Source: an uncultured Synergistales bacterium (GTDB lineage: Bacteria > Synergistota > Synergistia > Synergistales > Aminobacteriaceae). From it: DNA of 38,681 nucleotides. The notes beneath the pieces are model-generated. The model saw nothing but the letters and a program-made list of their open reading frames with translations, had not been told where the DNA came from and did no database searches. This document shows positions 17,272 to 25,255 of this stretch, one piece after another (positions within the stretch are counted from its first letter, which is position 1; each line of letters begins with the position of its first letter). The stretch lies in contig CAJOES010000021.1 in assembly GCA_905233455.1 (NCBI GenBank), positions 1-38,681 on the forward strand, written 5' to 3'. Made by a program: the position numbers and the translations under genes.

Positions 17272-19062
17272 TTACGCTAACCAGTATAACAATCCTTCTT
17301 CAAGGTCTACGCGGAATTCTTCAGGCTCGTCTTCCTCAATCGCGCCGGTAATGTTCACGCGCCTTTGTTCCTGTTCATGATCCTGCGAACTATGGTTATG
17401 TGAATTATCCTGCTGAACGTCTACCGTAAATTCTGCCACCTGCACGCCCTGTCTGGATAAATTCATACGAAGCTGTGATAACTGGTCTTGCACTAGTTGT
17501 CGGATTTGCTCGCTCGCTACTTTAATTGTGGCTTCAACGCCTGAAGTCCCGGAAGTCAGCTCAACCGAGATTCTGCCCAATGCCGGAGGGTCAACAACAA
17601 CTGTTGCTTTCTGTACGCCGTCAGCACGAATGAATCTCACGACATTCACGAGGCCGTTGCGCAATGTTTGTGCCTGCGTGAAGTTATAGGTTTCCCGAAG
17701 ATTCATCGGTATTGCAGAACTCTGCGGTGTCCTTCTGCTGTTCATGACTCCCTCAAAGAACGACTGAAAGCTGTTCGTCCTGTGAGTTGCAGTAGTGCGG
17801 TCATTCTGTGGGCGTGATGTCTCTGCCCTCTCTGGCCTGTCCGTGCGTTCTGTCCTGCGCGTATCTGTGCGCGGACGTGAGGAATTCCCCCGCGAGTCTC
17901 CTCCGGCCTGCCCGAAATCCTGTCCCTGATTCCTGCTGTCAGTGTCATGCTCCGTATCATGTTCTGACTCCTTATGCTGTGCCGTCCGTGCCTCCAGAGT
18001 CTCCCGGAATGTCCTCTGTGTGTCGGGAGTGTCTAAAGTCTCCTGCTCTGGCTGTGTGTCCGGAGCCTGCGTGTTATCGCGGCGGGCTGTGCGTGTCGGC
18101 TGGGGCTGTGCTGTGAGTGTATCACGGATATTCACCGGGGCTTCACGCGAGGTATCTGCTTCGGGTGATTCCGTTGCGCTGGCAGTGATGGGGGCTTCGG
18201 GGGCAGTCTGCGGAACTATGGCGAGTCCTGCGGTGATGGTGTTGGTGTCAGATATTGCGAGTGTATCGGTGATACCGTAGGGATCTTCCGTGTCGTCATC
18301 ATCGGTTACTGCCGGAGCTTCATGCTGTACGGGCTTGGCCTCTTTCGGTGCTGTCAGATATTCGGTTAGTGCTGTGATTATCTTTTCGCCTTTAGTGCAT
18401 GATTCTCTGCTGTTCTCCGGAGTCTGCACTTCTGAATCATCATAATGATTTTCATTTAGCAGTGTCTTTATGTCTTCTGCGGAAAAATCTTCAGGGAGTG
18501 CTTCTGCAATATCTTCATCACTGAGAATGAATGATATTACTTCATCAATATCTGCATCAGGATTTTCGGACACAAATTTTTTCGCCCTGCTGATTATGTC
18601 ATTAACCGGCAGTTCAGGTTTCGGCTGTGTATCTTCTGGTGATGCCGGGATAATCTCGGCTTCAGGCTCTTCAAGCACTTCAACAACCGGAATATTCTCC
18701 GGCTCTTGCGTGTTCTCAAACCATATGATTTCTTCTTCGGCTTCGGGATTTTCCGGCACAGCTTCAGGAAGTATTGCGGGCATTTCTGGTTCTGTATCTC
18801 CTGCAAGCATGTCAATAATCGTCCGGCTGAATGAATTACTGCCCGTGAACATTACGGTTTGTTCAGGTATCTCCGGCATTAACGGCAGTGCTGATTCTGC
18901 ATTTATGGTCTCTGCGTCCGGTGAAATGTACTGCGTTATGAGGCTGTCGAACAGTCCCGGCAGTGTCTCCGTGCCATCTGTCTGTGCTGTCGGGATTGCT
19001 GCCGGTGAAGGTGTCTGTGCCTGGGGCTGTGCCTGAACGAACGCGAAAATTTCTGACGGCAT
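17272..19062 (-). CDS. fliK: Flagellar hook-length control protein FliK
   Basis: FliK measures hook length and switches the export gate from hook to filament substrates. The 596-aa product has a long acidic, Pro/Glu/Thr-rich low-complexity region (to about residue 440). The conserved FliK C-terminal domain follows: VVVDPPALGRISVEL near residue 492, then VQDQLSQLRMNLSRQGV near 530. A DNSHNHSSQDHEQEQRR hydrophilic stretch follows it. The identification rests on this C-terminal domain and on context. The ATG has GAGGAGG upstream. The low-complexity section creates long open frames on other strands that are not genes. Confidence 0.9.
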   Translation of the reverse strand: MPSEIFAFVQAQPQAQTPSPAAIPTAQTDGTETLPGLFDSLITQYISPDAETINAESALPLMPEIPEQTVMFTGSNSFSRTIIDMLAGDTEPEMPAILPEAVPENPEAEEEIIWFENTQEPENIPVVEVLEEPEAEIIPASPEDTQPKPELPVNDIISRAKKFVSENPDADIDEVISFILSDEDIAEALPEDFSAEDIKTLLNENHYDDSEVQTPENSRESCTKGEKIITALTEYLTAPKEAKPVQHEAPAVTDDDDTEDPYGITDTLAISDTNTITAGLAIVPQTAPEAPITASATESPEADTSREAPVNIRDTLTAQPQPTRTARRDNTQAPDTQPEQETLDTPDTQRTFRETLEARTAQHKESEHDTEHDTDSRNQGQDFGQAGGDSRGNSSRPRTDTRRTERTDRPERAETSRPQNDRTTATHRTNSFQSFFEGVMNSRRTPQSSAIPMNLRETYNFTQAQTLRNGLVNVVRFIRADGVQKATVVVDPPALGRISVELTSGTSGVEATIKVASEQIRQLVQDQLSQLRMNLSRQGVQVAEFTVDVQQDNSHNHSSQDHEQEQRRVNITGAIEEDEPEEFRVDLEEGLLYWLA

Positions 19063-19084
19063 GATTAAAGCCTCCTCAAATATA

Positions 19085-19795
19085 TTATCTTTGCTGGGGA
19101 CGGGACATTAATTCGGTGATCCTTGCGGCTTTAGTCGGCCTCAATTTGCCCATTATCGAAGCTCTTGCGTCGTTGGGAAGTTTCATCATGAGTTCAACTG
19201 CAAGAGAATCCCGGAGCTGTTCAATCACTGCGGCGGCATTACGTGCAGACATGTCCTGATACGTGCGTGCAACCTGATTCATGAGTTCCTGTTCCGTCTC
19301 TGTGGGTGCGTCTGAGTCCTGCGCAGACTGGTTCGCCTCAAGTGCCGCAAGCCTCCTCTGCCGTCTGGATACGTCTCGTGAAAGCTCAACAAGTGCAAGC
19401 TCCCGGTTCTCGTATACCTCCATGCGGGATATGTCGCTGCTCTCTAATGCCCTCTCCCGTGCGTCAAGCCTTCTCTGCCACTGCTCAAGCTCAACAGCCC
19501 TGCGCGCGCCTACACTGAGTGCGTAGAACTCCGGAACGTCAAAGAACTCTGCAAGGTCTTTCCCGAAATAGGGTATGTTGGGTATGATCGTCCAGAAAAG
19601 CGGCCTTCCGTCCCATATGCCGCTGAGATGAAGACCTGTAGCTGTTCCGAGTGCAAGAAGGATAAGCCAGAAGAAGAAAGTTATCTTGCCCATTCCTTTT
19701 TTCTTCTTTTTGCGGCGGACTATTACAGGTTCAGCAGGTGCATCATTCTGAGGATTTTCTTGGTTCGCCTGCGGTGCTGGTCTTTCTTCTGCCAT
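19085..19795 (-). CDS. MotE-like flagellar protein with MgtE-N/FliG-like C-terminal domain
   Basis: A 236-aa single-pass membrane protein. A basic KKKKKGMGK stretch near residue 32 precedes one hydrophobic helix (about 40-58), giving a cytoplasmic N-terminus. A region of strong helical, coiled-coil character (about 100-160, rich in Arg, Glu and Leu) follows. The last 70 residues, with LPNDARASIMGKLRPTKAARITELM, resemble the MgtE N-terminal domain that is related to FliG. Similar genes (MotE, FlaA-locus proteins) sit in flagellar operons next to fliJ and fliK and in some species chaperone the stator MotC. Its role here is inferred from that position. Confidence 0.75.
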   Translation of the reverse strand: MAEERPAPQANQENPQNDAPAEPVIVRRKKKKKGMGKITFFFWLILLALGTATGLHLSGIWDGRPLFWTIIPNIPYFGKDLAEFFDVPEFYALSVGARRAVELEQWQRRLDARERALESSDISRMEVYENRELALVELSRDVSRRQRRLAALEANQSAQDSDAPTETEQELMNQVARTYQDMSARNAAAVIEQLRDSLAVELMMKLPNDARASIMGKLRPTKAARITELMSRPQQR

Positions 19796-19798
19796 GAT

Positions 19799-20362
19799 TT
19801 AGCTCATCTCCCTTAATTTGCGGTATATAGACATGATATTTTTCACGTAACGTTTTGACACGTCCGGAATACTGCCGGAATCCACCCTTGCCGGGCCTGC
19901 GTTGTATGCCGCTAATGCCTTCTCCACATCCCCGCGATATTTATCGGTCAGATCAGAAATGTATCTTACGCCGCCGTCTATGTTCTGCACCGGGTCAAAC
20001 GGGTCATTCACTCCCAGCATTGCGGCAGTCCGGGGCATGAGCTGCATTAGTCCCTGTGCTCCCTTATTCGATACTGCGTCGGTGTTCCAGCCTGACTCAA
20101 CCTGAATCATTGCGCGGATTAACTCATTATCGACGTTGTATTTTTCTGCACACTCGTCAATTATGTCTTTTAGTTCCGTGTAACTGGTTTTGCCTGATAC
20201 ATTGCTCTTTGCTTTGCGTCCTGCCCTGCTTACCTCATTGAGAACGTCAACAAATTTGCTCTTCAACGGTGCTGCGGGCTGGTACATTTCCGGCATTACC
20301 CGGCGGTTGATTTCCTCTATTCTGCTAAGTACACGTGTAACGTTAGATAGGTTAGGCCCCAT
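19799..20362 (-). CDS. Lytic transglycosylase (SLT domain) of the flagellar operon
   Basis: A 187-aa protein whose C-terminal half is a soluble lytic transglycosylase domain: catalytic glutamate in VESGW near residue 90, GAQGLMQLMP near 103, and AAYNAGPARV near 152. It cleaves peptidoglycan glycan strands and is likely to open a local hole for the rod, as FlgJ or SltF does elsewhere. No Sec signal peptide is visible: the N-terminus is hydrophilic and helical. Export through the flagellar type III gate, as for FlgJ, is therefore the simplest idea. It lies between fliJ (6-base gap) and the MotE-like gene (3-base gap). Confidence 0.9.
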   Translation of the reverse strand: MGPNLSNVTRVLSRIEEINRRVMPEMYQPAAPLKSKFVDVLNEVSRAGRKAKSNVSGKTSYTELKDIIDECAEKYNVDNELIRAMIQVESGWNTDAVSNKGAQGLMQLMPRTAAMLGVNDPFDPVQNIDGGVRYISDLTDKYRGDVEKALAAYNAGPARVDSGSIPDVSKRYVKNIMSIYRKLREMS

Positions 20363-20368
20363 GTATAT

Positions 20369-20815
20369 TCAGACTCCCTTCCGTGAAAACTGCATCGTAG
20401 CTACGTCGTCTAATTCATTCTGTTCTGTGTTGAGCTGTTCATGAAAATTGGCTTCTTTGAGATGATCTATATATGTCTCCATGATTTTTACGTCCCTGTG
20501 CCTTTCAACAAGCCTTGCTTCTGTGCCTACAATCCTGCTCCTGACATCAGCAAGTGAAGTTTTGCCTCTGGTTATGTCGGTATCTATTGCGCTGATGAAC
20601 TGACGCTGAAACCATAAATCATTTGCCGACATTGCCTGAGTCCCTGCCCGCCCGAAATCATGAATTGCCTGTGCCTTTTCGCCTTCAAGCTGTGATATGT
20701 GGTTGAGCACTGCACGTTCCTCGCTCCGTTCTGCGGCAAGTATGGCCTGCTCATTTCTGCGGCTGTCCTCACGGATTTTCAGTATACGGTTGAATTTGGC
20801 TATTCTCTGCTGCAT
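20369..20815 (-). CDS. fliJ: Flagellar export protein FliJ
   Basis: A 148-aa, highly charged, almost wholly helical protein consistent with FliJ, the stalk-like coiled coil that couples the FliI ATPase ring to the export gate. Sequence is weakly conserved in this family; the call rests on length, coiled-coil composition (MQQRIAKFNRILKIREDSRRNEQ start) and operon position. The start ATG lies only nine bases after the toxin stop codon and has no visible Shine-Dalgarno sequence, unlike its operon neighbours. It may depend on translational coupling to the toxin gene. Confidence 0.8.
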   Translation of the reverse strand: MQQRIAKFNRILKIREDSRRNEQAILAAERSEERAVLNHISQLEGEKAQAIHDFGRAGTQAMSANDLWFQRQFISAIDTDITRGKTSLADVRSRIVGTEARLVERHRDVKIMETYIDHLKEANFHEQLNTEQNELDDVATMQFSRKGV

Positions 20816-20824
20816 GGGATATAG

Positions 20825-21148
20825 CTATATCAATGCGTCAATGTTTCGCGTTTCGTGCAGAACACGGACGATATTAACAACCTTTTTGCTGTCATCAACA
20901 AAATAAATCAGCATAAATTTACTGCGCTTACCTACAGGCATATAACGTATTTCATGCCCGTTTGAGTCTTTTTTGCGTACACGGTATCTTTTAGGGAACG
21001 CAGCAAGAGAATCCCCCGAAGACGCTATAGCATTTGAAAGCCGGGAAGCAGCAGCAGGATTATTAAGATATTCTGTTATGTATGTCAGTATACCCCTAAC
21101 ATCCTGCTTGGCCTTTATAGTTATCTCAACACTAAAAGTTAATGCCAT
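20825..21148 (-). CDS. RelE/ParE-family toxin
   Basis: A 107-aa small basic protein of the RelE/ParE toxin superfamily: an alpha-helical N-terminal part (AKQDVRGILTYITEYLNNPAAA), RYRVRKKDSNGHEIRYMPVGKRSKFMLIYF-type beta-sheet core, and VNIVRVLHETRN near the end. Members cleave mRNA at the ribosome or inhibit gyrase; which applies cannot be told. It overlaps the antitoxin gene by 10 bases, as usual for such pairs. It is embedded between fliI and fliJ with no room for an independent terminator. Confidence 0.88.
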   Translation of the reverse strand: MALTFSVEITIKAKQDVRGILTYITEYLNNPAAASRLSNAIASSGDSLAAFPKRYRVRKKDSNGHEIRYMPVGKRSKFMLIYFVDDSKKVVNIVRVLHETRNIDALI

Positions 21149-21447
21149 GATTTCTCCATCTCCTCTTTAAACTCACTAAAAGGACTCGTACGTCCGGCTT
21201 CTGCATCGTCAATACCTTCCTGAATGACAGCATCAAGCTCTTCTTCAGTCATGCCCTCAATGCAAAGCGGTTTTTTTACCGGCTCTTCAAGTTTCAGCTC
21301 AACAGGAAATGATTTGCGGATTACAATCTGCCTTGTGAATAAATTTACTGCCTGAGAAAAGGACAGCCCTATTTTGTCTAATACGCTTTCTGCCTGTGCT
21401 CTTAATTCCGGCTCAATTTCTACTACTGTTGATAACGCTGTGTTCAT
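21139..21447 (-). CDS. RelB/DinJ-family antitoxin
   Basis: A 102-aa protein with an N-terminal ribbon-helix-helix-like RelB/DinJ domain: VVEIEPELRAQAESVLDKIG, then LSFSQAVNLFTRQIV, then SFPVEL. It should bind and neutralise the following toxin and repress its own promoter. AAGGAGG stands ten bases before the ATG. It begins 21 bases after the fliI stop, so it could be transcribed with the flagellar genes. I see no obvious palindromic operator in the short gap. Confidence 0.88.
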   Translation of the reverse strand: MNTALSTVVEIEPELRAQAESVLDKIGLSFSQAVNLFTRQIVIRKSFPVELKLEEPVKKPLCIEGMTEEELDAVIQEGIDDAEAGRTSPFSEFKEEMEKSWH

Positions 21448-21468
21448 AACTATATTTCCTCCTTAAAA

Positions 21469-22806
21469 TTATTGCTGGTTAGGATACGGCGCAAGCTCCA
21501 ATAATCTTTTGTCCGTCTCCTCAAAGCTGGTAGGGTCTTCAACTCTCTGCGACAGGAATCCCCTCACAGCCTCCATATTAGCCAGTGCCCAGTCAACACG
21601 CATATTACTTCCCGACTTGTATGCGCCAATATTGATGAGGTCTTCAGACTCCGCATATGTCGCAAGCAGATCCCTAACCCTCCCGGCAGCGTCAAGGTGT
21701 TCACGCGACACAAGCACCGGCATTACACGGCTCACGCTGTCGAGAACGCTGACGGCGGGGTAGAAGTTCCGTGCGGCAATCCTCCTCGACAGCACGATAT
21801 GACCGTCAAGAATTCCCCTCACAGTGTCCGCAACAGGTTCATTCATGTCGTCCCCGTCAACCAGAACCGTATATATTCCCGTAATGCTTCCGACTTCCCC
21901 CGCTCCGGCACGCTCAAGCAGTCTCGGCAGCATCTCAAACACTGAAGGCGTGTACCCTCTCGTTGCAGGAGGCTCACCGATAGCCAGCCCGATCTCACGC
22001 TGTGCACGTGCAACACGCGTAACGGTGTCCATCATGAGCAGGACATCTTTTCCCTGATCCCTGAAGTACTCTGCTATTGCTGTGGCAGTCATGGCGGATG
22101 TCAGGCGGATTAATGCGGGCTGGTCTGAAGTCGCGATAACCAGAACGGAACGCTTTAACCCTTCAGGGCCTAAATCACGCTCGATGAACTCCCGGACTTC
22201 ACGGCCTCTTTCACCTACAAGCGAGATTACATTAACGTCTGCTGTAGTGTACCGTGCCATCATTCCGAGCAATGTACTCTTCCCGACACCAGAACCCGCA
22301 AAGATTCCTATACGCTGTCCCTTGCCGAGCGTCAGCATTCCGTCAACCACACGGACACCTACAGAAAGCGGCGTATCTACCATCTTGCGCCGCAATGGGT
22401 GCGGGGGTGTTGCGTAAAGAGGGTAGAAATCACTTGCTGCTATTGGGCCTTTGTCGTCTATGGGATTGCCGAGACCGTCAAGAACCCGGCCTAGAAGCGC
22501 ATCACCTACAGGAACTTCAAGCGGTCTGTTGGTGGATACTACATCACAGCCCGGCCCGACTTCCTGCAGTGCTCCGAGAGGCATCAATAACACTCTGTCC
22601 TCACGGAAGCCAACAACCTCAGCATCAAGCTCGTGCGAACCGTCCCGAAAGCATATATGGCACAGATCACCGACTCTGACATCAGGCCCTTGCGACTCTG
22701 CCACTAACCCGACAACCTGAACTATTCTTCCGTTAATCTTGATCAGCGGCTTCTGCAGCAAGTCAACCGAGAATAACTGAAATAAATTCGTATCTGTATC
22801 ATTCAT
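21469..22806 (-). CDS. fliI: Flagellum-specific ATPase FliI
   Basis: FliI is the hexameric ATPase at the base of the flagellar type III export apparatus, related to F1 beta subunits. The 445-aa length is normal. Walker A is GSGVGKST at residues 171-178, the Walker B aspartate lies in LLMMDTVTR near 257, and the FliI-typical GYTPSVFEMLPRLLERAG follows near 286. The start overlaps the end of fliH by eight bases. Downstream the expected next gene fliJ is displaced by a toxin-antitoxin pair. Confidence 0.97.
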   Translation of the reverse strand: MNDTDTNLFQLFSVDLLQKPLIKINGRIVQVVGLVAESQGPDVRVGDLCHICFRDGSHELDAEVVGFREDRVLLMPLGALQEVGPGCDVVSTNRPLEVPVGDALLGRVLDGLGNPIDDKGPIAASDFYPLYATPPHPLRRKMVDTPLSVGVRVVDGMLTLGKGQRIGIFAGSGVGKSTLLGMMARYTTADVNVISLVGERGREVREFIERDLGPEGLKRSVLVIATSDQPALIRLTSAMTATAIAEYFRDQGKDVLLMMDTVTRVARAQREIGLAIGEPPATRGYTPSVFEMLPRLLERAGAGEVGSITGIYTVLVDGDDMNEPVADTVRGILDGHIVLSRRIAARNFYPAVSVLDSVSRVMPVLVSREHLDAAGRVRDLLATYAESEDLINIGAYKSGSNMRVDWALANMEAVRGFLSQRVEDPTSFEETDKRLLELAPYPNQQ

Positions 22807-23725
22807 GTTTTGCTACCTGCTGGAATATGTCATCTACTACGGATTCAACCTGCCCCATCTGGGTTTTCCACCGGGCATCATAGACACCGAGTCCCGTTTC
22901 GACTATACAGCTTCCGTTCTCTACGTTGGGATCTGATTTCAGCTCAAGCCGTTTAGTGCCCCTCAATGCCTCCTGAAATTTCGTATCAAGCTCACCTTCA
23001 AGGCGTTTCATGTCGTCAGGAGATACGTAGATCAATATCTGATTCTTGTCGCTAAGGCGTGAAAGCAGTTCCGATAATACAGCGTCTATAGTGTCAGGAT
23101 TCAATTCAACCTGCCGGTAAAGCATTCTCCGCAGCATTTCAGTCCATACGCGAATCATTCTGGGCTGATTGAGTTTCACGAGTTCCGCAAAATCTGACTC
23201 TAATTTCTTCCCGATACCGTCAATTACTCCGCTGAGTTTCGAGAACTTCTGCAGATATTCCTGCTCAACCTCACGCCGTGCCTTCTTCAAGCCTTCCTCA
23301 TAGCCTTTTTTCTGCCCTTCAGTTACAGCCTGTTCACGTGCTTTGTCTGCAACACTCTTAGCGTTTGCCTGTGCTTCAGATTCAAGCTGCTTTTTACGGC
23401 GTTCATAGTCAGATTTAACGCTGCCGATCTCGCCTTCAAGACGCTCTTTAGCCTCTGCAAGCTCCATGTTGCGTACTTCTGCATTGCTGAGGCTGTTTGT
23501 GAGTGCCTTCAGCTGTGCTGTGAGTTCTTCTATCTCCTTAGAGTTAGCAGCTGGCATTTTCACCTGAACTTTAGGTTTCTGCGCTGGTGATTGCGGCTTG
23601 GCCTTCGGTTCTGAGGGTTTCGTGCCTTCCTGCTTTATCTCGCTCTCAAGTATTCCTATCTTAACGGCCTGCGGTAAAAGCCTCACTGTCCGCAGAACTC
23701 TCTGATGTGCAAGACCGTTAGACAA
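22799..23725 (-). CDS. fliH: Flagellar assembly protein FliH
   Basis: FliH binds FliI and regulates export ATPase activity. The 308-aa product has a variable Lys/Pro-rich segment to about residue 60, a long helical coiled coil (about 60-175, rich in Glu, Lys and Ala), and a C-terminal FliH/V-ATPase-E-like domain with RMLYRQVELNPDTIDAVL near 205 and VETGLGVYDARWKTQM near 275. It overlaps fliG by eight bases and fliI by eight bases, so the three are tightly coupled. Conservation is low, as usual for FliH, but the position settles the call. Confidence 0.9.
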   Translation of the reverse strand: MSNGLAHQRVLRTVRLLPQAVKIGILESEIKQEGTKPSEPKAKPQSPAQKPKVQVKMPAANSKEIEELTAQLKALTNSLSNAEVRNMELAEAKERLEGEIGSVKSDYERRKKQLESEAQANAKSVADKAREQAVTEGQKKGYEEGLKKARREVEQEYLQKFSKLSGVIDGIGKKLESDFAELVKLNQPRMIRVWTEMLRRMLYRQVELNPDTIDAVLSELLSRLSDKNQILIYVSPDDMKRLEGELDTKFQEALRGTKRLELKSDPNVENGSCIVETGLGVYDARWKTQMGQVESVVDDIFQQVAKHE

Positions 23726-24746
23726 TCATATCGTCTCCTCCGCCGGAAGCGATAACTATTTCGCCCTTCTCCTCTAAGCTGCGGATAACGTTGACGACCT
23801 TCTGCTGTGCCTCTTCAACGTCCTTAACACGAACAGGACCCATGAAGTCCATATCTTCCTGCAGCATTTCTGCCGCACGTTTGGACATGTTCTTGAAGTA
23901 TTTGGTCTTGAGATCCTCTGTTGCACCCTTGAGCGCAAGTGAAAGCTCCTTAAGGTCAACCTCACGAAGAACGCGCTGTAATGCCCTGTCGTCGAGCTTC
24001 ATGCTGTCCTCAAACACAAACAGGCGTTTCTTGATCTCTTCTGCAAGCTCCGGATCATTCTCTTCAAGATATTCCATGATGTTGCGCTCCGTTGCCCTGT
24101 CTGTGCTGTTCACGATTGCAACAACTGCATCAATTCCTCCTGCAACGGTGAAGTCCTGCCCCATTACGGAACTCAGTTTGCGTTCAAGCACTCTCTCTAC
24201 CTCCCTCAAAACTTCCGGAGTAATCCTGTCCATGTTCGCAATTCGTTTCGTTACGTCTGCCTGCAGTATAGGGTTCAGGCCGCTCAATATCATTGCTGCC
24301 TGCTGAGGCTCTAAATACGACAGGATTAATGCTATAGTCTGCGGGTGCTCGTTCTGTATGAAGCCAAGTATCTGGCCTGCGTCTGTATGTCTCATGAAAT
24401 CGAACGGCTTGACCTGCAAACTTGCCGTAATTCTTGCGAGCAGATTCTGTGCTCTCTCCGGGCCAAGAGCTTTCTCCAAAACATCACGTGCATATTCGAC
24501 ACCTCCGCGCGCCATGAACTCACGAGCCATTAATATTTCCTGTGCTTCCTTCAATACCGTGAGCTTTACGTCAGGCGTTACTTTCCTTAAATTTGCTATC
24601 TCCAGTGTGATCAGCTCAATCGTAGAATCATCGAGCTTCTTATAGACTTCAGGAGCTACATCAGTCCCTAACGAAACCATCAGAACAGCTATTTTCTCGC
24701 GTCCTGAAAGCCCCTTGTTCTGTTTTTTTTCTTCTTTGGGCGGCAT
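23718..24746 (-). CDS. fliG: Flagellar motor switch protein FliG
   Basis: FliG forms the upper ring of the rotor switch and carries the torque-generating charged helix. At 342 aa it has the usual three domains. The middle domain EHPQT motif is at 133-137, and the C-terminal charged helix region is in DDRALQRVLREVDLKELSLALK near 272. The ATG is preceded by GAGGAG. It is separated from fliF by about 510 bases holding a mobile-element remnant, which is unusual because fliF and fliG normally adjoin. A possible extended -10 promoter lies directly upstream. Confidence 0.97.
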   Translation of the reverse strand: MPPKEEKKQNKGLSGREKIAVLMVSLGTDVAPEVYKKLDDSTIELITLEIANLRKVTPDVKLTVLKEAQEILMAREFMARGGVEYARDVLEKALGPERAQNLLARITASLQVKPFDFMRHTDAGQILGFIQNEHPQTIALILSYLEPQQAAMILSGLNPILQADVTKRIANMDRITPEVLREVERVLERKLSSVMGQDFTVAGGIDAVVAIVNSTDRATERNIMEYLEENDPELAEEIKKRLFVFEDSMKLDDRALQRVLREVDLKELSLALKGATEDLKTKYFKNMSKRAAEMLQEDMDFMGPVRVKDVEEAQQKVVNVIRSLEEKGEIVIASGGGDDMIV

Positions 24747-24773
24747 GTTTTCAACTCCTCACTTCAAATGAAA

Positions 24774-24782
24774 ATAATACCA
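24774..24782 (-). promoter_or_regulatory. fliG: Possible extended -10 promoter for fliG and downstream genes
   Basis: The minus strand reads TGGTATTAT here, an extended -10 box, ending 27 bases before the fliG ATG. The -35 region is poor. Such a promoter would be needed if the hairpin of the upstream insertion stops transcription coming from fliF. Confidence 0.4.
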
Positions 24783-24894
24783 GTTGCGACAAAAAAATAC
24801 TCCCCATTTTTTACCTTTTCGCGCAAGAAGGCTTCCAACTTTTTAGGGGAGAGATGAATTGCCCCATTTAGATATAATATTTTTATGACATACG

Positions 24895-25212
24895 ATGAGA
24901 GATTTGCCGAGAATAACAGAATACGAGAACGGAGCAAAAAGACGAAAAGTACACGTACTTAAACAGCACCGAATAACATACAGGGATGAATGTAATACAG
25001 GCATACAAGGCTTCAAACAGCCTCTAAGGATTAAGGGAACAAACCAGTTATGGAATATACCTGATATAGAATTTGCTAATGAAAATATGATACTGCCTGC
25101 AAAGAACAATACCTATGGGACGCAGGGAATTTACGCCTTTGGAGAGAATGACAGAACACCGCGAAGCAGCATCAATGAATTAAAAAGCCCCCGCTTCTAT
25201 AAGCAGGGGTAG
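24895..25212 (+). pseudogene. TnpB-like C-terminal fragment (degenerate)
   Basis: A 105-codon open frame without a convincing ribosome binding site. Only the last 40 or so codons resemble a TnpB tail; the earlier part has no recognised domain, zinc ribbon or RuvC residues. A functional TnpB has about 370-450 residues, so this is a relic if the match is right. It might instead be a random open frame over a non-coding right end. Confidence 0.45.
25180..25210 (-). terminator. Terminator-like hairpin facing the flagellar operon
   Basis: Read on the minus strand, the right-end hairpin (CCCC-TGCTT, loop ATAG, AAGCG-GGGG, one mismatch) is followed by GC and TTTTT. This is the form of a rho-independent terminator, located 46 bases after the fliF stop and upstream of fliG. 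Confidence 0.6.
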
Positions 25213-25255
25213 TTCACAGGGAGCAGTGAAATTTTTGATTCTATGCTGGTTTCAG

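Larger units (their letters stand above)
24841..25217 (+). mobile_element. Decayed IS200/IS605-like element (TnpB 3' remnant and right end)
   Basis: This stretch separates fliF from fliG and opposes them in direction. A 105-codon open frame at 24895-25212 ends in TYGTQGIYAFGENDRTP, SSINELKSPRFYKQG and a stop inside GGGGTAGTTCAC. That layout matches how I remember TnpB (IS1341-type OrfB) genes ending: a GTxGIxACGD-like tail, an AGSPRFYKxG-like terminus, and a stop codon in the right-end hairpin. The hairpin is at 25188-25209 (CCCC, mismatch, GCTT, loop CTAT). The upstream two thirds of the frame is not recognisable and no catalytic RuvC motif is present, so the element cannot be active. CTCCCC (24800-24805) and GGGGAG (24846-24851) might be left-end remains. 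Exact boundaries are uncertain. Confidence 0.55.

Noticed and set aside
18470-19036. A 188-codon plus-strand open frame rich in Ser and Gly opposite fliK
   Set aside because: It mirrors the low-complexity Glu/Pro/Thr part of FliK; no ribosome binding site and no recognisable domain.
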